DNA from: Zhihengliuella salsuginis | Lineage (GTDB): Bacteria; Actinomycetota; Actinomycetes; Actinomycetales; Micrococcaceae | Length of the DNA: 64,000 nt | Direction: 5' to 3' | Assembly (NCBI RefSeq): GCF_014651715.1 | Contig: NZ_BMXK01000005.1 | Coordinates: 217,837-281,836, forward strand | In this document: positions 42,918-52,342 of the stretch, in pieces | Layout: every line of letters begins with the position of its first letter | Position numbering within the stretch: position 1 is the stretch's first letter | Translations under genes and position numbers: made by a program | Notes under the pieces: generated by a model | What the model saw: the letters and a program-made list of their open reading frames with translations, nothing else | Database searches by the model: none | Told to the model about the DNA's origin: nothing

Positions 42918-42938
42918 GACAGAACGATACGATCTGTC
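42918..42938. promoter_or_regulatory. Inverted repeat over the pucR -10
   Basis: GACAGA and TCTGTC flank nine bases that contain most of the -10 hexamer TACGAT (42928-42933). The hexamer ends six bases before the ATG. Binding here would silence the pucR-like gene. Confidence 0.5.
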
Positions 42939-42939
42939 A

Positions 42940-44604
42940 ATGAGTGTTCTTCCCGAAGGTTCCGGGTCCGCCGGCCGGCTGACCATCGCGAGCGTGCTGG
43001 AGCAGGAGGAGATCCGCGCCGGCGCACCGGAGGTCCTGGCCGGCGGCGGCCGCCTCGACGACGACGTCCGCTGGGTGCACGTCGCCGACTCGGCCGCCAT
43101 CGGCGGGCTGCTCGAGGGCGGAGAGCTCGTGCTGACCACGGGCCAGGCGTTCCGCCACTCCGCGGAGGCGACCCGCACGTTCCTCGACGATCTGGGCGCG
43201 GCCGGGGCGGCCGGCGTCGTCATCGAGCTCGTGGACGCGCGGGCGGAGCCGGCGACGGAGGCGATCGAGCACCTGCGCGCCGCCGTCGTCGGGCGGGACC
43301 TGCCCGTGGTCCTGCTGACGCGGAAGGTGCGGTTCGTGCGCGTCACGCAGGTGGCGCACCGGGCGCTGGTCGGCGAGCAGCTGGCGCGCGTGGAGCGGGC
43401 GCGGCACGTGCACGAGGTCTTCACGCAGCTCTCCCTCGAATCCGCGAGCGAGCAGCGGATCGTCGACCAGACGGCCATCCTGCTCGATTCGCCCGTGGTG
43501 CTCGAGGACGTGGCGCACCGGGTGCTCGCGTTCCACGGCGAGGATTCCGTGGGCCTGCTGCACGACTGGGTGCGGCGGGCGCGCGGGGTCGGGTACCTCG
43601 AGACGACCGGCCGCCGCGGCGGGGCGGACGACTGGCTGCAGGCCCCCGTCGGCGTCCGCGGGCGCCGGTGGGGCCGGCTCGTCGTGACGAGCCCGCTGTC
43701 GGACGACGACGAGGCCAGTCAGGTGCTCGAGCGCGCCGGGCAGGCCCTGACCCTGGCGCGGATGGCCGGCCGCGACGAGCGCGAGCTGCTCTACCAGGCG
43801 CAGTCCGGCCTGATCCACGAGCTGCGGCACTCCCGCACGCTCGGCGAGCCCGAGGCGCGGACCCGGGCGGCGGCGCTGGGGCTCGCCGACGCTCCGTACT
43901 ACCTGCCGGCCGTGATCCGCCTGGACCGGCGCGCGGACGAGGATCCGACCGGGCTGCAGCTGCGCGAACGCGCCCTGCTCGAGGAGCTGACCCTGGTGGT
44001 GCGGCGGGCGCGGCGCTCGGTGCTGGTGGCGGGCATGGACTCGGGATCCCTCGGGCTGCTGCTGCCCGTGCCGGCGCGGCAGCTCGAGGACGGCCTGGTG
44101 GAGGACCTGTGTGCGCGGCTGACCGCGGCGCGGCACGGCGGCGAGCAGGAGCCGGACTGGTCGGTCGGCGTCGCCCCGAGCCGGCCGGGCCTGGTGGAGG
44201 CGGCGGCCGGACTGGACGAGGCGGTGCAGGTCGCGGAGATCGCCGGCACCCTGGAGACGCGCCGGCAGCCGTTCTTCCGGTTCGGGGACCTGCGGCTGCG
44301 CGGGCTGATGTCGATCATGCAGGCCGATCCGCGCGTGGCCGCGTTCGCCGAGGCGGAGCTCGCGGGTCTGACCAGAGACGACGACGCTGCGGGCCTGGAC
44401 CTGCTCGAGCTCTACCTGGCGCACGGCGGCAACAAGTCCGCGCTGGCCCGCACCGGCTTCCTCAGCCGGCCGGCGCTCTACGCCCGGCTGGCCAAGCTGC
44501 AGGACAAGCTCGGCGTCTCGCTCGAGGACGCCGAGTCCCGGACGGCGCTGCACGTCGCGGTCCTCTGGCACCGCCTGCGCGAGGCCGACGCCGCCGCCTC
44601 CTGA
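42940..44604 (+). CDS. PucR family transcriptional regulator
   Basis: The 554-residue protein has an N-terminal PucR domain (LTIASVLEQEEIRAGAPEVLAGG, GGELVLTTGQAFR), a middle GGDEF-like unit, and a C-terminal HTH_30 domain (LLELYLAHGGNKSALARTGFLSRPALYARLAKLQDKLG). PucR-like activators often control purine or amino-acid catabolic genes next to them. Divergence from the mmsA-aminotransferase operon suggests that it induces that pathway. The mRNA looks leaderless (TACGAT then six bases). Confidence 0.93.
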   Translation: MSVLPEGSGSAGRLTIASVLEQEEIRAGAPEVLAGGGRLDDDVRWVHVADSAAIGGLLEGGELVLTTGQAFRHSAEATRTFLDDLGAAGAAGVVIELVDARAEPATEAIEHLRAAVVGRDLPVVLLTRKVRFVRVTQVAHRALVGEQLARVERARHVHEVFTQLSLESASEQRIVDQTAILLDSPVVLEDVAHRVLAFHGEDSVGLLHDWVRRARGVGYLETTGRRGGADDWLQAPVGVRGRRWGRLVVTSPLSDDDEASQVLERAGQALTLARMAGRDERELLYQAQSGLIHELRHSRTLGEPEARTRAAALGLADAPYYLPAVIRLDRRADEDPTGLQLRERALLEELTLVVRRARRSVLVAGMDSGSLGLLLPVPARQLEDGLVEDLCARLTAARHGGEQEPDWSVGVAPSRPGLVEAAAGLDEAVQVAEIAGTLETRRQPFFRFGDLRLRGLMSIMQADPRVAAFAEAELAGLTRDDDAAGLDLLELYLAHGGNKSALARTGFLSRPALYARLAKLQDKLGVSLEDAESRTALHVAVLWHRLREADAAAS

Positions 44605-44636
44605 CGGCCCGCCGCCTGTTGCACCCTGCCACCACG

Positions 44637-44695
44637 ACGCGGAGCCGATCTTCCGGGGTCGCGCGCCCGCGCACCCCGGAAGATCGGCTCCGCGT
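44637..44695 (+). terminator. Very long hairpin, 23-bp perfect stem
   Basis: Bases 44637-44659 pair perfectly with 44673-44695; the loop is the GC palindrome-like CGCGCGCCCGCGC. It lies between the convergent pucR and vapC genes at the left border of the defence island. A terminator is the simplest role. Confidence 0.75.
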
Positions 44696-44712
44696 TGACG
44701 GGTGCTTCGCCC

Positions 44713-45141
44713 TCAGGTCGGGGTCGGCGTCCACGGGTCGATGAGGGAGAGCCCGAGCCCGTCGAAGTCTTTGCTGTTCCGGGTGGCCATGGGTGCGCTG
44801 TGCGTTCGCGCGATGGCCGCGATCTGCGCGTCGGCCGTGTGGATCGGGCGTCCGGCCGACCTGCGGCAGGCGAGGATCTCTGCGTAGGGTGGGCTCGCGT
44901 TCACGTCGAAAGGCAGGATTCGCAGGTCGAAGTAGTCACCGAGGACGTCTTCGACGTACTGATCGAGAACCTTCCTGCGTTTGCCGTCCGGGAGTAGCGC
45001 CACACCCGCCCGCAGCTCAGCCGCGGTGACTGCTGTGGTGTAGAGGGACATCGAATTCTGCTGGTCCAGCCAGGCGATCACCGTCTGGCTGGGCTCCGGC
45101 AGCATGAGTTCGGAGATGACGTTCGTGTCGAGGATGATCAT
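44713..45141 (-). CDS. vapC: VapC-type PIN-domain toxin (with FitA antitoxin)
   Basis: The 142-residue RNase starts MIILDTNVISELMLPEP with the first catalytic Asp, has Glu in TAAELRAGVALLPDG, and the Asp pair in HTADAQIAAIARTH and NSKDFDGLGL. PIN toxins cut tRNA or rRNA. Its ATG overlaps the antitoxin stop by one base. It is the last gene on this strand of the island that also holds Wadjet. Confidence 0.93.
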   Translation of the reverse strand: MIILDTNVISELMLPEPSQTVIAWLDQQNSMSLYTTAVTAAELRAGVALLPDGKRRKVLDQYVEDVLGDYFDLRILPFDVNASPPYAEILACRRSAGRPIHTADAQIAAIARTHSAPMATRNSKDFDGLGLSLIDPWTPTPT

Positions 45142-45392
45142 CAGTGCTGCGAGAAGTCTGTCGAACGGGCCGCGTCCTCCCGGCGTTCAGGGACCTCGAC
45201 ACCCGGGTCGCCGAGTTCGAGGAAACGCTGACGCATGGCGGTCCCCAGACCGAAGGCCGCAGGGGGAGCGTTCATCTCTCGACTCAGGATCACCCTGGCC
45301 TCGGCTTCCATTGAACGCCCGTTCGCGGCGGCGCGGCGGCGTAAGGCCTCTTTGGTGGACGGCTCAAGATTGCGGATCACGATGCTCGCCAT
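45141..45392 (-). CDS. FitA-like antitoxin (ribbon-helix-helix)
   Basis: The 83-residue protein starts MASIVIRNLEPSTKEALRRRAAANGRSMEAEARVIL, the FitA/StbC ribbon-helix-helix. The C-terminal part should block the VapC active site. GGAGG precedes the ATG. Its promoter has a TATAAT box under a 17-bp inverted repeat (45407-45423), the normal set-up for autorepression by the antitoxin-toxin complex. Confidence 0.92.
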   Translation of the reverse strand: MASIVIRNLEPSTKEALRRRAAANGRSMEAEARVILSREMNAPPAAFGLGTAMRQRFLELGDPGVEVPERREDAARSTDFSQH

Positions 45393-45406
45393 AAGGGACC
45401 TCCGGT

Positions 45407-45428
45407 TGATATCAGCGATATCATTATA
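45407..45428 (-). promoter_or_regulatory. Promoter/operator of FitA-VapC module
   Basis: TGATATCAGCGATATCA (45407-45423) is a perfect inverted repeat with seven-base arms. The -10 TATAAT on the minus strand (45423-45428) touches it, with TCGACT 17 bases further up as a weak -35. Confidence 0.8.
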
Positions 45429-45466
45429 CAATCTGTGGCCGAAGGAGTCGAGACGCCGGGCAGTAG

Positions 45467-46696
45467 TCAGGAACCGTCGCGGAGGAGTTCTCTCAGCGCC
45501 GCTTTCAGGGTGGTGACCGCCGTCGCCCATCCGATGCGCTCCTGTTCGAGGCGGAGATGCCCGTGCTCGCCGAGCGCCGCGAACGCGTCCACCTCCGCCG
45601 GCGTCAATCCGGCTGGCACAGTGACTCTCGGCGGGTTCGGGTCCGCGCCGGCAAAGGGCAGGTGGGTCTCGAGCGTGCCGCGGTCCATCATGACGGAGAC
45701 CGCATCCGGCAGGATGCCGCGCAGCGCGGCCAGGATGTACAGGCCGTCCGCGTCCAGATCACCCCAGTAGACCAGCGGCACCCTCGCGATCCACGGCAGG
45801 TCGGCGATCCAGCGGACGTCGTATCCGCCGCCGTGGATCGCCACCACGCCGTCGATCGGCGGCAGCGCCAGCAGCGTCTGCAGATTCTCGAGCACGACGA
45901 CGGCCTGTGGCGTGATCTGCAGCCTCGCCAGTTCCGCGACCGAGGCGGCGAGGTCGCCGAGGCCTCCCGGGGCGAGCTGGTCGTCGAGGAACCGGAGCCG
46001 GTAGAGCTTCGGCGGGCCCGCGAGCCCCGTGTCGAGGCGGCCGGTCGCCGCTGTGTTGAGTGTTTCGACGACGCCGCGGTGGCGTTCGTACCACTTCGAG
46101 TCGATGCCGGGCACCGGGAGCTGCCGCGGCAGCAGGCCGGATGCGGGGTGGTCGACGATCCAGGCGAGCACATCGAAGAGCCGCTCGAAGTCCTCACTCG
46201 GCAGGGCCACGATCTTCTTGAGCACCTTTGCCACGGCCGATCCCATGAGGCCCGAACCGTCCGGGGCGACGGGCTCGTCCAGTGCAGCAGGCTCGGCCGG
46301 GACGGCGGCTGCGTCCGGGCCCGGGAGGTCCAGGAGGCGGGACGCACGCCCCGCCGCCGTGTTCCAGTGCGTGGACCGCCGCAGGAACGCGGCGACACCG
46401 GCCGGCGCGGTGCAGCGGAGCCGCACGGGGACACGCTGGGTCCCGCTGTTCGGCCACCGCCTCGCCTCCCAGTCGATGGCCACGACGGAGGAGCCGCCGA
46501 GGGCCGCGCCGACGTCGTTCCAGGCCTTCAACCAGGCGCCGACGGCGCCGAGATCGAGGGCCGCCTGCGCATCGGTCGGCGGGTGCAACGGCATCGACTG
46601 CGGCGAGCCGGAATCGAACGGGTCGACCGCCCAGGCGGCGAACTTCCGCTCGTAGGTCTTCTGCAGGCGTTCGCGCGCCTCGGCGACGGTGATCAC
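45467..46696 (-). CDS. jetD: Wadjet nuclease subunit JetD
   Basis: The 409-residue protein has an N-terminal DUF3322 part (RQLPVPGIDSKWYERHRGVV near 191-210) and a C-terminal DUF2220/toprim part with Glu270 in VVVLENLQ and the DxD motif at W311-G-D-L-D315. JetD is the topoisomerase-VI-like nuclease that cuts circular plasmid DNA after loop extrusion by JetABC. Both key acid groups are present, so it should be active. Its GTG overlaps the jetC stop by four bases. Confidence 0.93.
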   Translation of the reverse strand: MITVAEARERLQKTYERKFAAWAVDPFDSGSPQSMPLHPPTDAQAALDLGAVGAWLKAWNDVGAALGGSSVVAIDWEARRWPNSGTQRVPVRLRCTAPAGVAAFLRRSTHWNTAAGRASRLLDLPGPDAAAVPAEPAALDEPVAPDGSGLMGSAVAKVLKKIVALPSEDFERLFDVLAWIVDHPASGLLPRQLPVPGIDSKWYERHRGVVETLNTAATGRLDTGLAGPPKLYRLRFLDDQLAPGGLGDLAASVAELARLQITPQAVVVLENLQTLLALPPIDGVVAIHGGGYDVRWIADLPWIARVPLVYWGDLDADGLYILAALRGILPDAVSVMMDRGTLETHLPFAGADPNPPRVTVPAGLTPAEVDAFAALGEHGHLRLEQERIGWATAVTTLKAALRELLRDGS

Positions 46697-49600
46697 AGGA
46701 CGTGGGGCCCGACGTCGAACAGAGTCTCCGCGTCGCGTTCGCCGTCGGACGAATCATCGTCGGCCGGTTTGTCGTCGTCCGCGGCAGCGCCTTCCCCTGT
46801 CGCGTCCGCGTGGACGTCCGAACCGTCGCGGTCCTCCCGAACCTCAGAAAACGGGACCGGAGAGAGCCGCGAGTCGCGGGAGTCGCGGCAGGTGACGAGC
46901 GCGATCCCACCGACGTAGTCCTCAAGCGTGCGCAGCAGTTTGAGTGGGGTCGCGAGGATCATGTGGAATCCGAACTCGGTGAAGATGTCGAGCGCCATCC
47001 GGGTGAAGGTGGCATCGGCCTTGTCGAACGCCTCGTCCATGACGATCGATCCGTAGCGCGGAAGCTCCTCGCCCTGCGTCAGCTGGTAGCGCAGCGCCGC
47101 GGCCAGGCAGAAGACCACGAGCTTCTGCTTCTGCCCGCCGGACCGTCCCTGCCCGGAGTCGTAGTAGTCGAGGACGTCGCCATCGGCGTCGATCTCCACG
47201 GCGGTGAACCTCACGTGGGTGCGGACGTCGAGGCACTGCTGACGCCAGGAACGGTCGGCGGAGTCCGACGAGCCGAGCCGGCGCATGAGCCGGGCCAGGA
47301 CCTCGAACCGCCGCTCGGCCTCCGACCGTTCCTCCTCCGGGGCGAGGGCGCCGGTCGTGACCGTGTTGAGGTCGCGTAGGAAGTCTCCGGCCATCGGCGG
47401 CCGGGCGTCCTCGATCCGGATCTGCAGGAACCGGCCGGGGCTGTACGGGCTGCACAGCAGGGACTCGTTGATCGGCGCGATCCGGCGGCGGAACTCGCGG
47501 GCCGCCCGCTGGATGAGTTCGCGCAGCTGGGCGATGTTCTGCTGGGTCTGCGTGCGCAGCATGTCGAAGAACCGGTGCTCGAACTCCGGGAGCCGGTCGG
47601 CCTCCAGCTGCTCGAGCACGTCGAGGTATCCGGCCCGGTCTGCCACGTTCTCGCTGTAGTCCTGCGCCGCGTCCGGCCACTGCGTCTTGAACTCGGCGAT
47701 GATCCTGGCCATCGTCAGGCTCAGCTCGTTCAGCCGCGTGCGTGCCGCGTCCCGGCGGGAGTTGAGGGCGGCCTGCGTCTTGCGGGCGTCTGTCTCGATG
47801 GTCTCGTGGGTGGTGGCGCGCCGGGTCTTGACTGCGTCGAATTCGGCCAGTAGGGCCGTGGCGGTGTCCTCGGGTACGGCGTCGGACGGCCGGCTCTCGA
47901 GGTCGCCCACCAACCGCTCCAGGTTGTCCGCGCGTCCGGTGGCGGCCGCCGTGGCGTTGCGTTCCTGCTCGTGGACCCGGTGGGCGGTGCCGACGGCCTC
48001 GGCGGCCTGTTCGAGCCGGTGCTGCGCCGCGCGCAGGTCCCCGTCGTCGGCGAGCAGCGTGGCCCGCGAGGAGTCGAGGTCCTCGACGCGGGCGGTCGCC
48101 CGGTCCACGTCGATCCGCTCCCACGCCTGGCGGGCGATCTCCTCGGCCGTGAAGAGCCGCCGCTGCAGCAGGGCCTCCTGCTCGGTGATCGCCGCCTCGG
48201 CGCGGTGGGCCACCTCGAGTTCGCGCGCGACGGTTTTGCGTTCGTCGAGGAAGTGATCGAGCTTCGAGCCGTTGTCGAAGCCGAGGACCCAACGCCGTCG
48301 GTCGTCGACCCGGAAGCGGTCGTCCTTTTCGAAGGACCGAGCGCCGCGTTTGACCTGGCCGGCCCGGGTCACGCCGCGGCGGAGCCGGGCGAGGTCGTCG
48401 GCCGTCTCCACGCAGGCGAAGTCGTACCTGTCGGACAGCCTGTGGAGGAGCCAGTCGCGCATCGGTCCGTCGGCGACCTCGATCCGATACACGAGCGAAT
48501 CCTCCGACTCTGGCCGTGCCGGTGCGCTCGAGGTGCGCGGCACGATCTCGTACCGCAGGAACGTCCCCAAGTGGGCGGCATCGACGGCGCGAACGACTGC
48601 CTGCTCGTGGGCGGCCGGGACCAGGAGCACTGCACTGAGCGGGCGCAGCACCCGTTCGATCGCACCCGTCCAGTCCGCGTGCTCGGCCCGGACCTCTAGG
48701 AGTTCGCCGGCGAACGGCAGGGACCTGATGGGGATGCTCGTCTCCTGCGCGATGACGTCGCGCGCCTGCAGCAGGTCGGGGTTGAGGTTGGATTGGTTGC
48801 CGCGCATCGCCTTGACGACGCGGTCGATGTCGGCCAGCCGTTGCCCGGCCTCGTACGCCGCCCCGACCGCGCGCTGGCGGGACTCGTCGATCCGGCCGCG
48901 CTCGGCGTCCGCGGATTGGGTCAGCGCGCGGGTCTCGTGCTGCAGTTCTGCGAATTCCGCCGCGTCGGCGGGCCGCGGCATCTGGACGCCCTCGAGCTTC
49001 CGGTCCAGCTCGGCGCGCTCCCGGCGGACGGTCTCGAGCCGGTCGCGTTCGTTCGCGAGCCGTGATTCGAGTAAGGCGAGCTGCTGCCCGCCCCGTCTGT
49101 CGACCTGGGCGCGGGCTTCGTCGACGACTCGGCGGGCGGAGTCCTCCGCGTCGGCGGCCGTCACCAGCGCACGCTCGCGCTCGGCCAACGCGGCTTCCTC
49201 CTCGCGGAGGGCGTCGCGGGTGAGGTCGAGGCGCCAGCGGTGGGTGAAGTCCTCGAGGTGACCCAGCAGCAGGCTCAGGCTCTCCGACTCACGTTCGGCC
49301 GCATCGTAGGCGTGGGACGCCGTCCGCAGCGGGGCCAAGTGCTCGACCTGCCGCCGGGCCCGCAGGACGGCCTCGTGCGCCGCCGAGAGTTCCGTGAACT
49401 GTTCGACGGCGGCGTCGGCCTTGGCGAACGTCGCCGGCTCGTCCAGCATGAACTTGCGGAACAGCTCGTCGAGAGAGCCGAGGTTCTTGGCCGACTGTGT
49501 CTTGTGCAGCAGGAGGGTCGCGCGGTCTCCCGAGAGGCCGAGGGCGCGGGAGAAGCGGCGCTCGAATTTCGCGTGCTCGGTCTCGACATTGGCGTCCGGG

Positions 49601-50130
49601 TACGCGGACTTGAGCTCGCGGACCTTGATCCCGTTCGCCGCGAGTGGTTCGAGGTCCGGCAGGGAGATCGGCCCGGCGGAGAGCAGCCCGACGTCCTTCA
49701 CGTCTGCCGGCGCGGTGCCCCCGGTCTTGACGTGGAACAGCTTGACGAGGGACTGCGTACTGCCGGAGCCGTCCGCGTAGCGGAGCAGTACACCGGACCA
49801 GGTGGCCTTGGGCCGCAGGAAGTGGCTCGTGATCTCGCCGGTGGCCTCGTCCGTGCCGCGCCGCCATGCGCCCCGGACATAGGTCAGGAGTGTCCGGTCG
49901 CCGCTGCGGGTGGAGGCGTCGGCGGCGGCCGCGTTGAAACGCGCCCGCCCCCGGGAGGTCAGTACGGCGCTGATGGCGTCGACGATCGACGACTTGCCGG
50001 AGCCGGACTCGCCCGTCAGCAGGAAGCCCTTGCGTGGGACGTCGATGGCGTGGAACCCCGAGAAGGTGCCCCAGTTGACCAGCTCGACGCGTTCGAGACG
50101 CCACTGTCCCGGGTGGATCGTGGTGCTCAT
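46693..50130 (-). CDS. jetC: Wadjet SMC-like ATPase JetC
   Basis: The 1145-residue SMC/MukB-like ATPase has Walker A GESGSGKS at 40-47, long coiled coils (several ERERALV, AELDRKLE-type heptads), ABC signature SGGQKQKLV and Walker B GSIVMDEAFDKAD near the C-terminus. It is the loop-extruding motor of type I Wadjet. Its ATG overlaps the jetB stop (ATGA). All nucleotide-binding motifs look intact. Confidence 0.95.
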   Translation of the reverse strand: MSTTIHPGQWRLERVELVNWGTFSGFHAIDVPRKGFLLTGESGSGKSSIVDAISAVLTSRGRARFNAAAADASTRSGDRTLLTYVRGAWRRGTDEATGEITSHFLRPKATWSGVLLRYADGSGSTQSLVKLFHVKTGGTAPADVKDVGLLSAGPISLPDLEPLAANGIKVRELKSAYPDANVETEHAKFERRFSRALGLSGDRATLLLHKTQSAKNLGSLDELFRKFMLDEPATFAKADAAVEQFTELSAAHEAVLRARRQVEHLAPLRTASHAYDAAERESESLSLLLGHLEDFTHRWRLDLTRDALREEEAALAERERALVTAADAEDSARRVVDEARAQVDRRGGQQLALLESRLANERDRLETVRRERAELDRKLEGVQMPRPADAAEFAELQHETRALTQSADAERGRIDESRQRAVGAAYEAGQRLADIDRVVKAMRGNQSNLNPDLLQARDVIAQETSIPIRSLPFAGELLEVRAEHADWTGAIERVLRPLSAVLLVPAAHEQAVVRAVDAAHLGTFLRYEIVPRTSSAPARPESEDSLVYRIEVADGPMRDWLLHRLSDRYDFACVETADDLARLRRGVTRAGQVKRGARSFEKDDRFRVDDRRRWVLGFDNGSKLDHFLDERKTVARELEVAHRAEAAITEQEALLQRRLFTAEEIARQAWERIDVDRATARVEDLDSSRATLLADDGDLRAAQHRLEQAAEAVGTAHRVHEQERNATAAATGRADNLERLVGDLESRPSDAVPEDTATALLAEFDAVKTRRATTHETIETDARKTQAALNSRRDAARTRLNELSLTMARIIAEFKTQWPDAAQDYSENVADRAGYLDVLEQLEADRLPEFEHRFFDMLRTQTQQNIAQLRELIQRAAREFRRRIAPINESLLCSPYSPGRFLQIRIEDARPPMAGDFLRDLNTVTTGALAPEEERSEAERRFEVLARLMRRLGSSDSADRSWRQQCLDVRTHVRFTAVEIDADGDVLDYYDSGQGRSGGQKQKLVVFCLAAALRYQLTQGEELPRYGSIVMDEAFDKADATFTRMALDIFTEFGFHMILATPLKLLRTLEDYVGGIALVTCRDSRDSRLSPVPFSEVREDRDGSDVHADATGEGAAADDDKPADDDSSDGERDAETLFDVGPHVL

Positions 50131-50885
50131 TCCTTCTCTCCGTCCAGTACGGCATCGGCGCCCGCCTCGTCCATCTCGGTGTCCGTGCCGGTCTCCGGGT
50201 CCGCGCCGTCGTCTCCGGCGGCGATCAGGCGCTGGTACTCGGCGGTGACGGCCGCGATCTGCTCCGGGCCGAACACCAGCCGCAGCACGGGGGAGACCTC
50301 GAACCGGCCCTCGGTCGGGGTACGCAGCAGCAGGTTGTGGGTCTCGAACTTCTTCCAGGACGAGTTGATGCGCTTGGCGAAGCCGGCCTCGTCGGTGGAC
50401 TCGGCACCCCGGTAGGAGTGCAGGTGCTCGTACACCTCGTCGCGGCCGATGAATACGCGGCGCGGCCCAGCACCGCGGACCAGCTCGCGGCGCAGGAACA
50501 GGAGCAGGGCCGTGTCCATGAACGTCAACGCCATGGTCCGTACCACTTGCGGGAGGTCCTTCTCCGTCGATTCGGCGTTTCGGACGAACGCTACGCCTTG
50601 GACCTCGTCCACGACGAGGTCCAGGAAGAGGTCGGCTAGGCGGGAACGGATGCTCTGGGTATCCGTGAGCAGGGCGCGCCAGGCCTCCTTCTGCCGGTCG
50701 GCGGACAGGTAGGGCCCCTTGACGAGCGCGGCGAAGGCGCGGCGCGAGGATTCGGCGAGGGTTCCGGTGTCCGTCTCCCACAGCCGGCCGTCGCGTGATC
50801 CGACGTCGAACTCGCGGTGGGCATCGTCTCGCCCGGTCTCCTCCGCGGGTTCGTTCGGCGCCGGATCCGGCAGGGCAGGTGTCAT
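50127..50885 (-). CDS. jetB: Wadjet subunit JetB (DUF4194)
   Basis: The 252-residue protein has the DUF4194 winged-helix pattern: RRAFAALVKGPYLSADRQKEAWRALL, DEVYEHLHSYRGAESTDEAGFAKRINSSWKKFETHNLL. JetB is the MukE/KITE-like partner of the kleisin. Start ATG at 50885 is chosen because it overlaps the jetA stop (ATGA); an upstream start would overlap more of jetA. The C-terminal 30 residues are acidic. Confidence 0.92.
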   Translation of the reverse strand: MTPALPDPAPNEPAEETGRDDAHREFDVGSRDGRLWETDTGTLAESSRRAFAALVKGPYLSADRQKEAWRALLTDTQSIRSRLADLFLDLVVDEVQGVAFVRNAESTEKDLPQVVRTMALTFMDTALLLFLRRELVRGAGPRRVFIGRDEVYEHLHSYRGAESTDEAGFAKRINSSWKKFETHNLLLRTPTEGRFEVSPVLRLVFGPEQIAAVTAEYQRLIAAGDDGADPETGTDTEMDEAGADAVLDGEKE

Positions 50886-52330
50886 GCGATGGCCTCCTGG
50901 AACAGGAATCGGGGGACGCGCGCCCGGCGCTCGCCGTCCGGGGTCCGCCACGAGACGGATTCGACGGCGTCACGGGTGCGGGTGGCGTGTTGCTCGGCGA
51001 GAACGAGGAGGCCCACAACGCTCGCGACCCCTTGAGTCGCCCGACGGTGGGAGAGAATGTCGGCGATCGTGGAGGGCCCGTGCGCGGCGAGCACGGAGTT
51101 GACGTTGTCGGTAACCTCCTGCATGTCGATTTCGGAGGCGCGGACGGCCTCGCGCAGAGCTTCAAGGTCGGCGGGCTGCGTCTCGTGGATCTCGAGGGGC
51201 TCAGAGGTTTCGCTGTCCGCGGGGTTCTGGAGTTTCATCGCGCTCGGCGAGGTGACGTGCACGCCCGTGAGCGCCAGCTCGATCGGGAGCCTCGTCCAGG
51301 GACGGGTGGTGGACGAGGCGCGCCCCGCTGCGCCGAACGCCTCGCGCAGCATCTGGTGGACCAGTCGTTCCTCCGCAAGCTCCTCCGACTGGACGAAGCG
51401 GCGCAGGCTGCGGCTCAGGGACGTCATGACGTCGTTGATCTCTCCGCTGGCGTCCTGCATCGCCGGTAGCAGGCGCCGCAGCTGGGTCCGGTTTTCCGGA
51501 GAGAGGGAGCGGGCGAAGGGGCGCTCGAGCAGGGCGTCGAGATCGTCGTCGACGGCGGTCGTCTGCTCCGGGTCGAGGAGTAGCGAGTGGAACGCGGAGA
51601 ACGAGCGGCCGGCGTCGGACTCGGCGAGGACGTCGACGCCGCGGAAGATGTCGTCGAGAACCGAGCCCCGGGAGGCCGGTTCCTCGATCAGCCGGGCCCG
51701 CAAGTCGCGATTGATGAGGTCAAGCTCGGCGCGGACTCGGGCGAAGTCCTCCGGGAGCTCGGATGCGAGGGAGAGGACGTCGTGCGCCTGGTCGACGGCG
51801 CGATGCTCGTCCAGTGTGTCCGCGTCGCCGCGCGCCAAGGCCTCGATCCGGGCGTCGAGGCGGTTCCGTTCCGCCTGCAGTGCGGCGATCCGGCGGGACA
51901 CGTCCGGGTCTGTGTCGATGCTGAGGCGGCGGATCCGCTCGACGATCGTGGCGAGGCGGGACTCCGTCACCGAGGTGCGCGGCACGGCGAGGGAATCGAT
52001 GAAGCGCAGGGCGGTCAGCGTGCCGTCGCTCAGTTCGTAGATCTCCTCGCGCGCCTCGCCAGGGCGGCGCACGAGGTAGCCGTCCGTCAGCCACGCGCGG
52101 CAGTACGCCGCCGCCGGCTGGCGGAGATCGAAGCCGCGCGCCCGCAGGTCGACCAGATCCGTCTCGACCGCGTCGAAGAGCTCGGCGGCGGCGAGGTGGC
52201 GACGCTCGCGCGAGAAGTGGGTGCCGAGCACGGCGAGGGCGACCGGCGCAGTGTCGGTGCGCAGCAGAGCCCACGCCGGACTCTCCTGGAGCAGCCGGCG
52301 CGCGGTGAGGGCTACGCGGACCGTGGACAC
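50882..52330 (-). CDS. jetA: Wadjet kleisin-like subunit JetA (DUF3375)
   Basis: The 482-residue protein matches DUF3375: ARRLLQESPAWALLRTDTAPVALAVLGTHF at the N-terminus and SLSPENRTQLRRLLPAMQDASGEINDVMTSLSRSLRRFVQ in the middle, with helical kleisin-type regions. It bridges the JetC heads. It is the first jet gene, nine bases behind a vapC stop. TAGCCT overlaps that stop and ends six bases before the GTG, so the jet operon may start from its own leaderless promoter as well as by read-through. Confidence 0.93.
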   Translation of the reverse strand: MSTVRVALTARRLLQESPAWALLRTDTAPVALAVLGTHFSRERRHLAAAELFDAVETDLVDLRARGFDLRQPAAAYCRAWLTDGYLVRRPGEAREEIYELSDGTLTALRFIDSLAVPRTSVTESRLATIVERIRRLSIDTDPDVSRRIAALQAERNRLDARIEALARGDADTLDEHRAVDQAHDVLSLASELPEDFARVRAELDLINRDLRARLIEEPASRGSVLDDIFRGVDVLAESDAGRSFSAFHSLLLDPEQTTAVDDDLDALLERPFARSLSPENRTQLRRLLPAMQDASGEINDVMTSLSRSLRRFVQSEELAEERLVHQMLREAFGAAGRASSTTRPWTRLPIELALTGVHVTSPSAMKLQNPADSETSEPLEIHETQPADLEALREAVRASEIDMQEVTDNVNSVLAAHGPSTIADILSHRRATQGVASVVGLLVLAEQHATRTRDAVESVSWRTPDGERRARVPRFLFQEAIA

Positions 52331-52336
52331 GTTTTC

Positions 52337-52342
52337 AGGCTA
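52337..52342 (-). promoter_or_regulatory. -10 hexamer TAGCCT before jetA
   Basis: The hexamer ends six bases before the jetA GTG and includes the vapC stop codon. It fits the leaderless pattern of this genome, but the -35 side is unclear. Confidence 0.4.
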
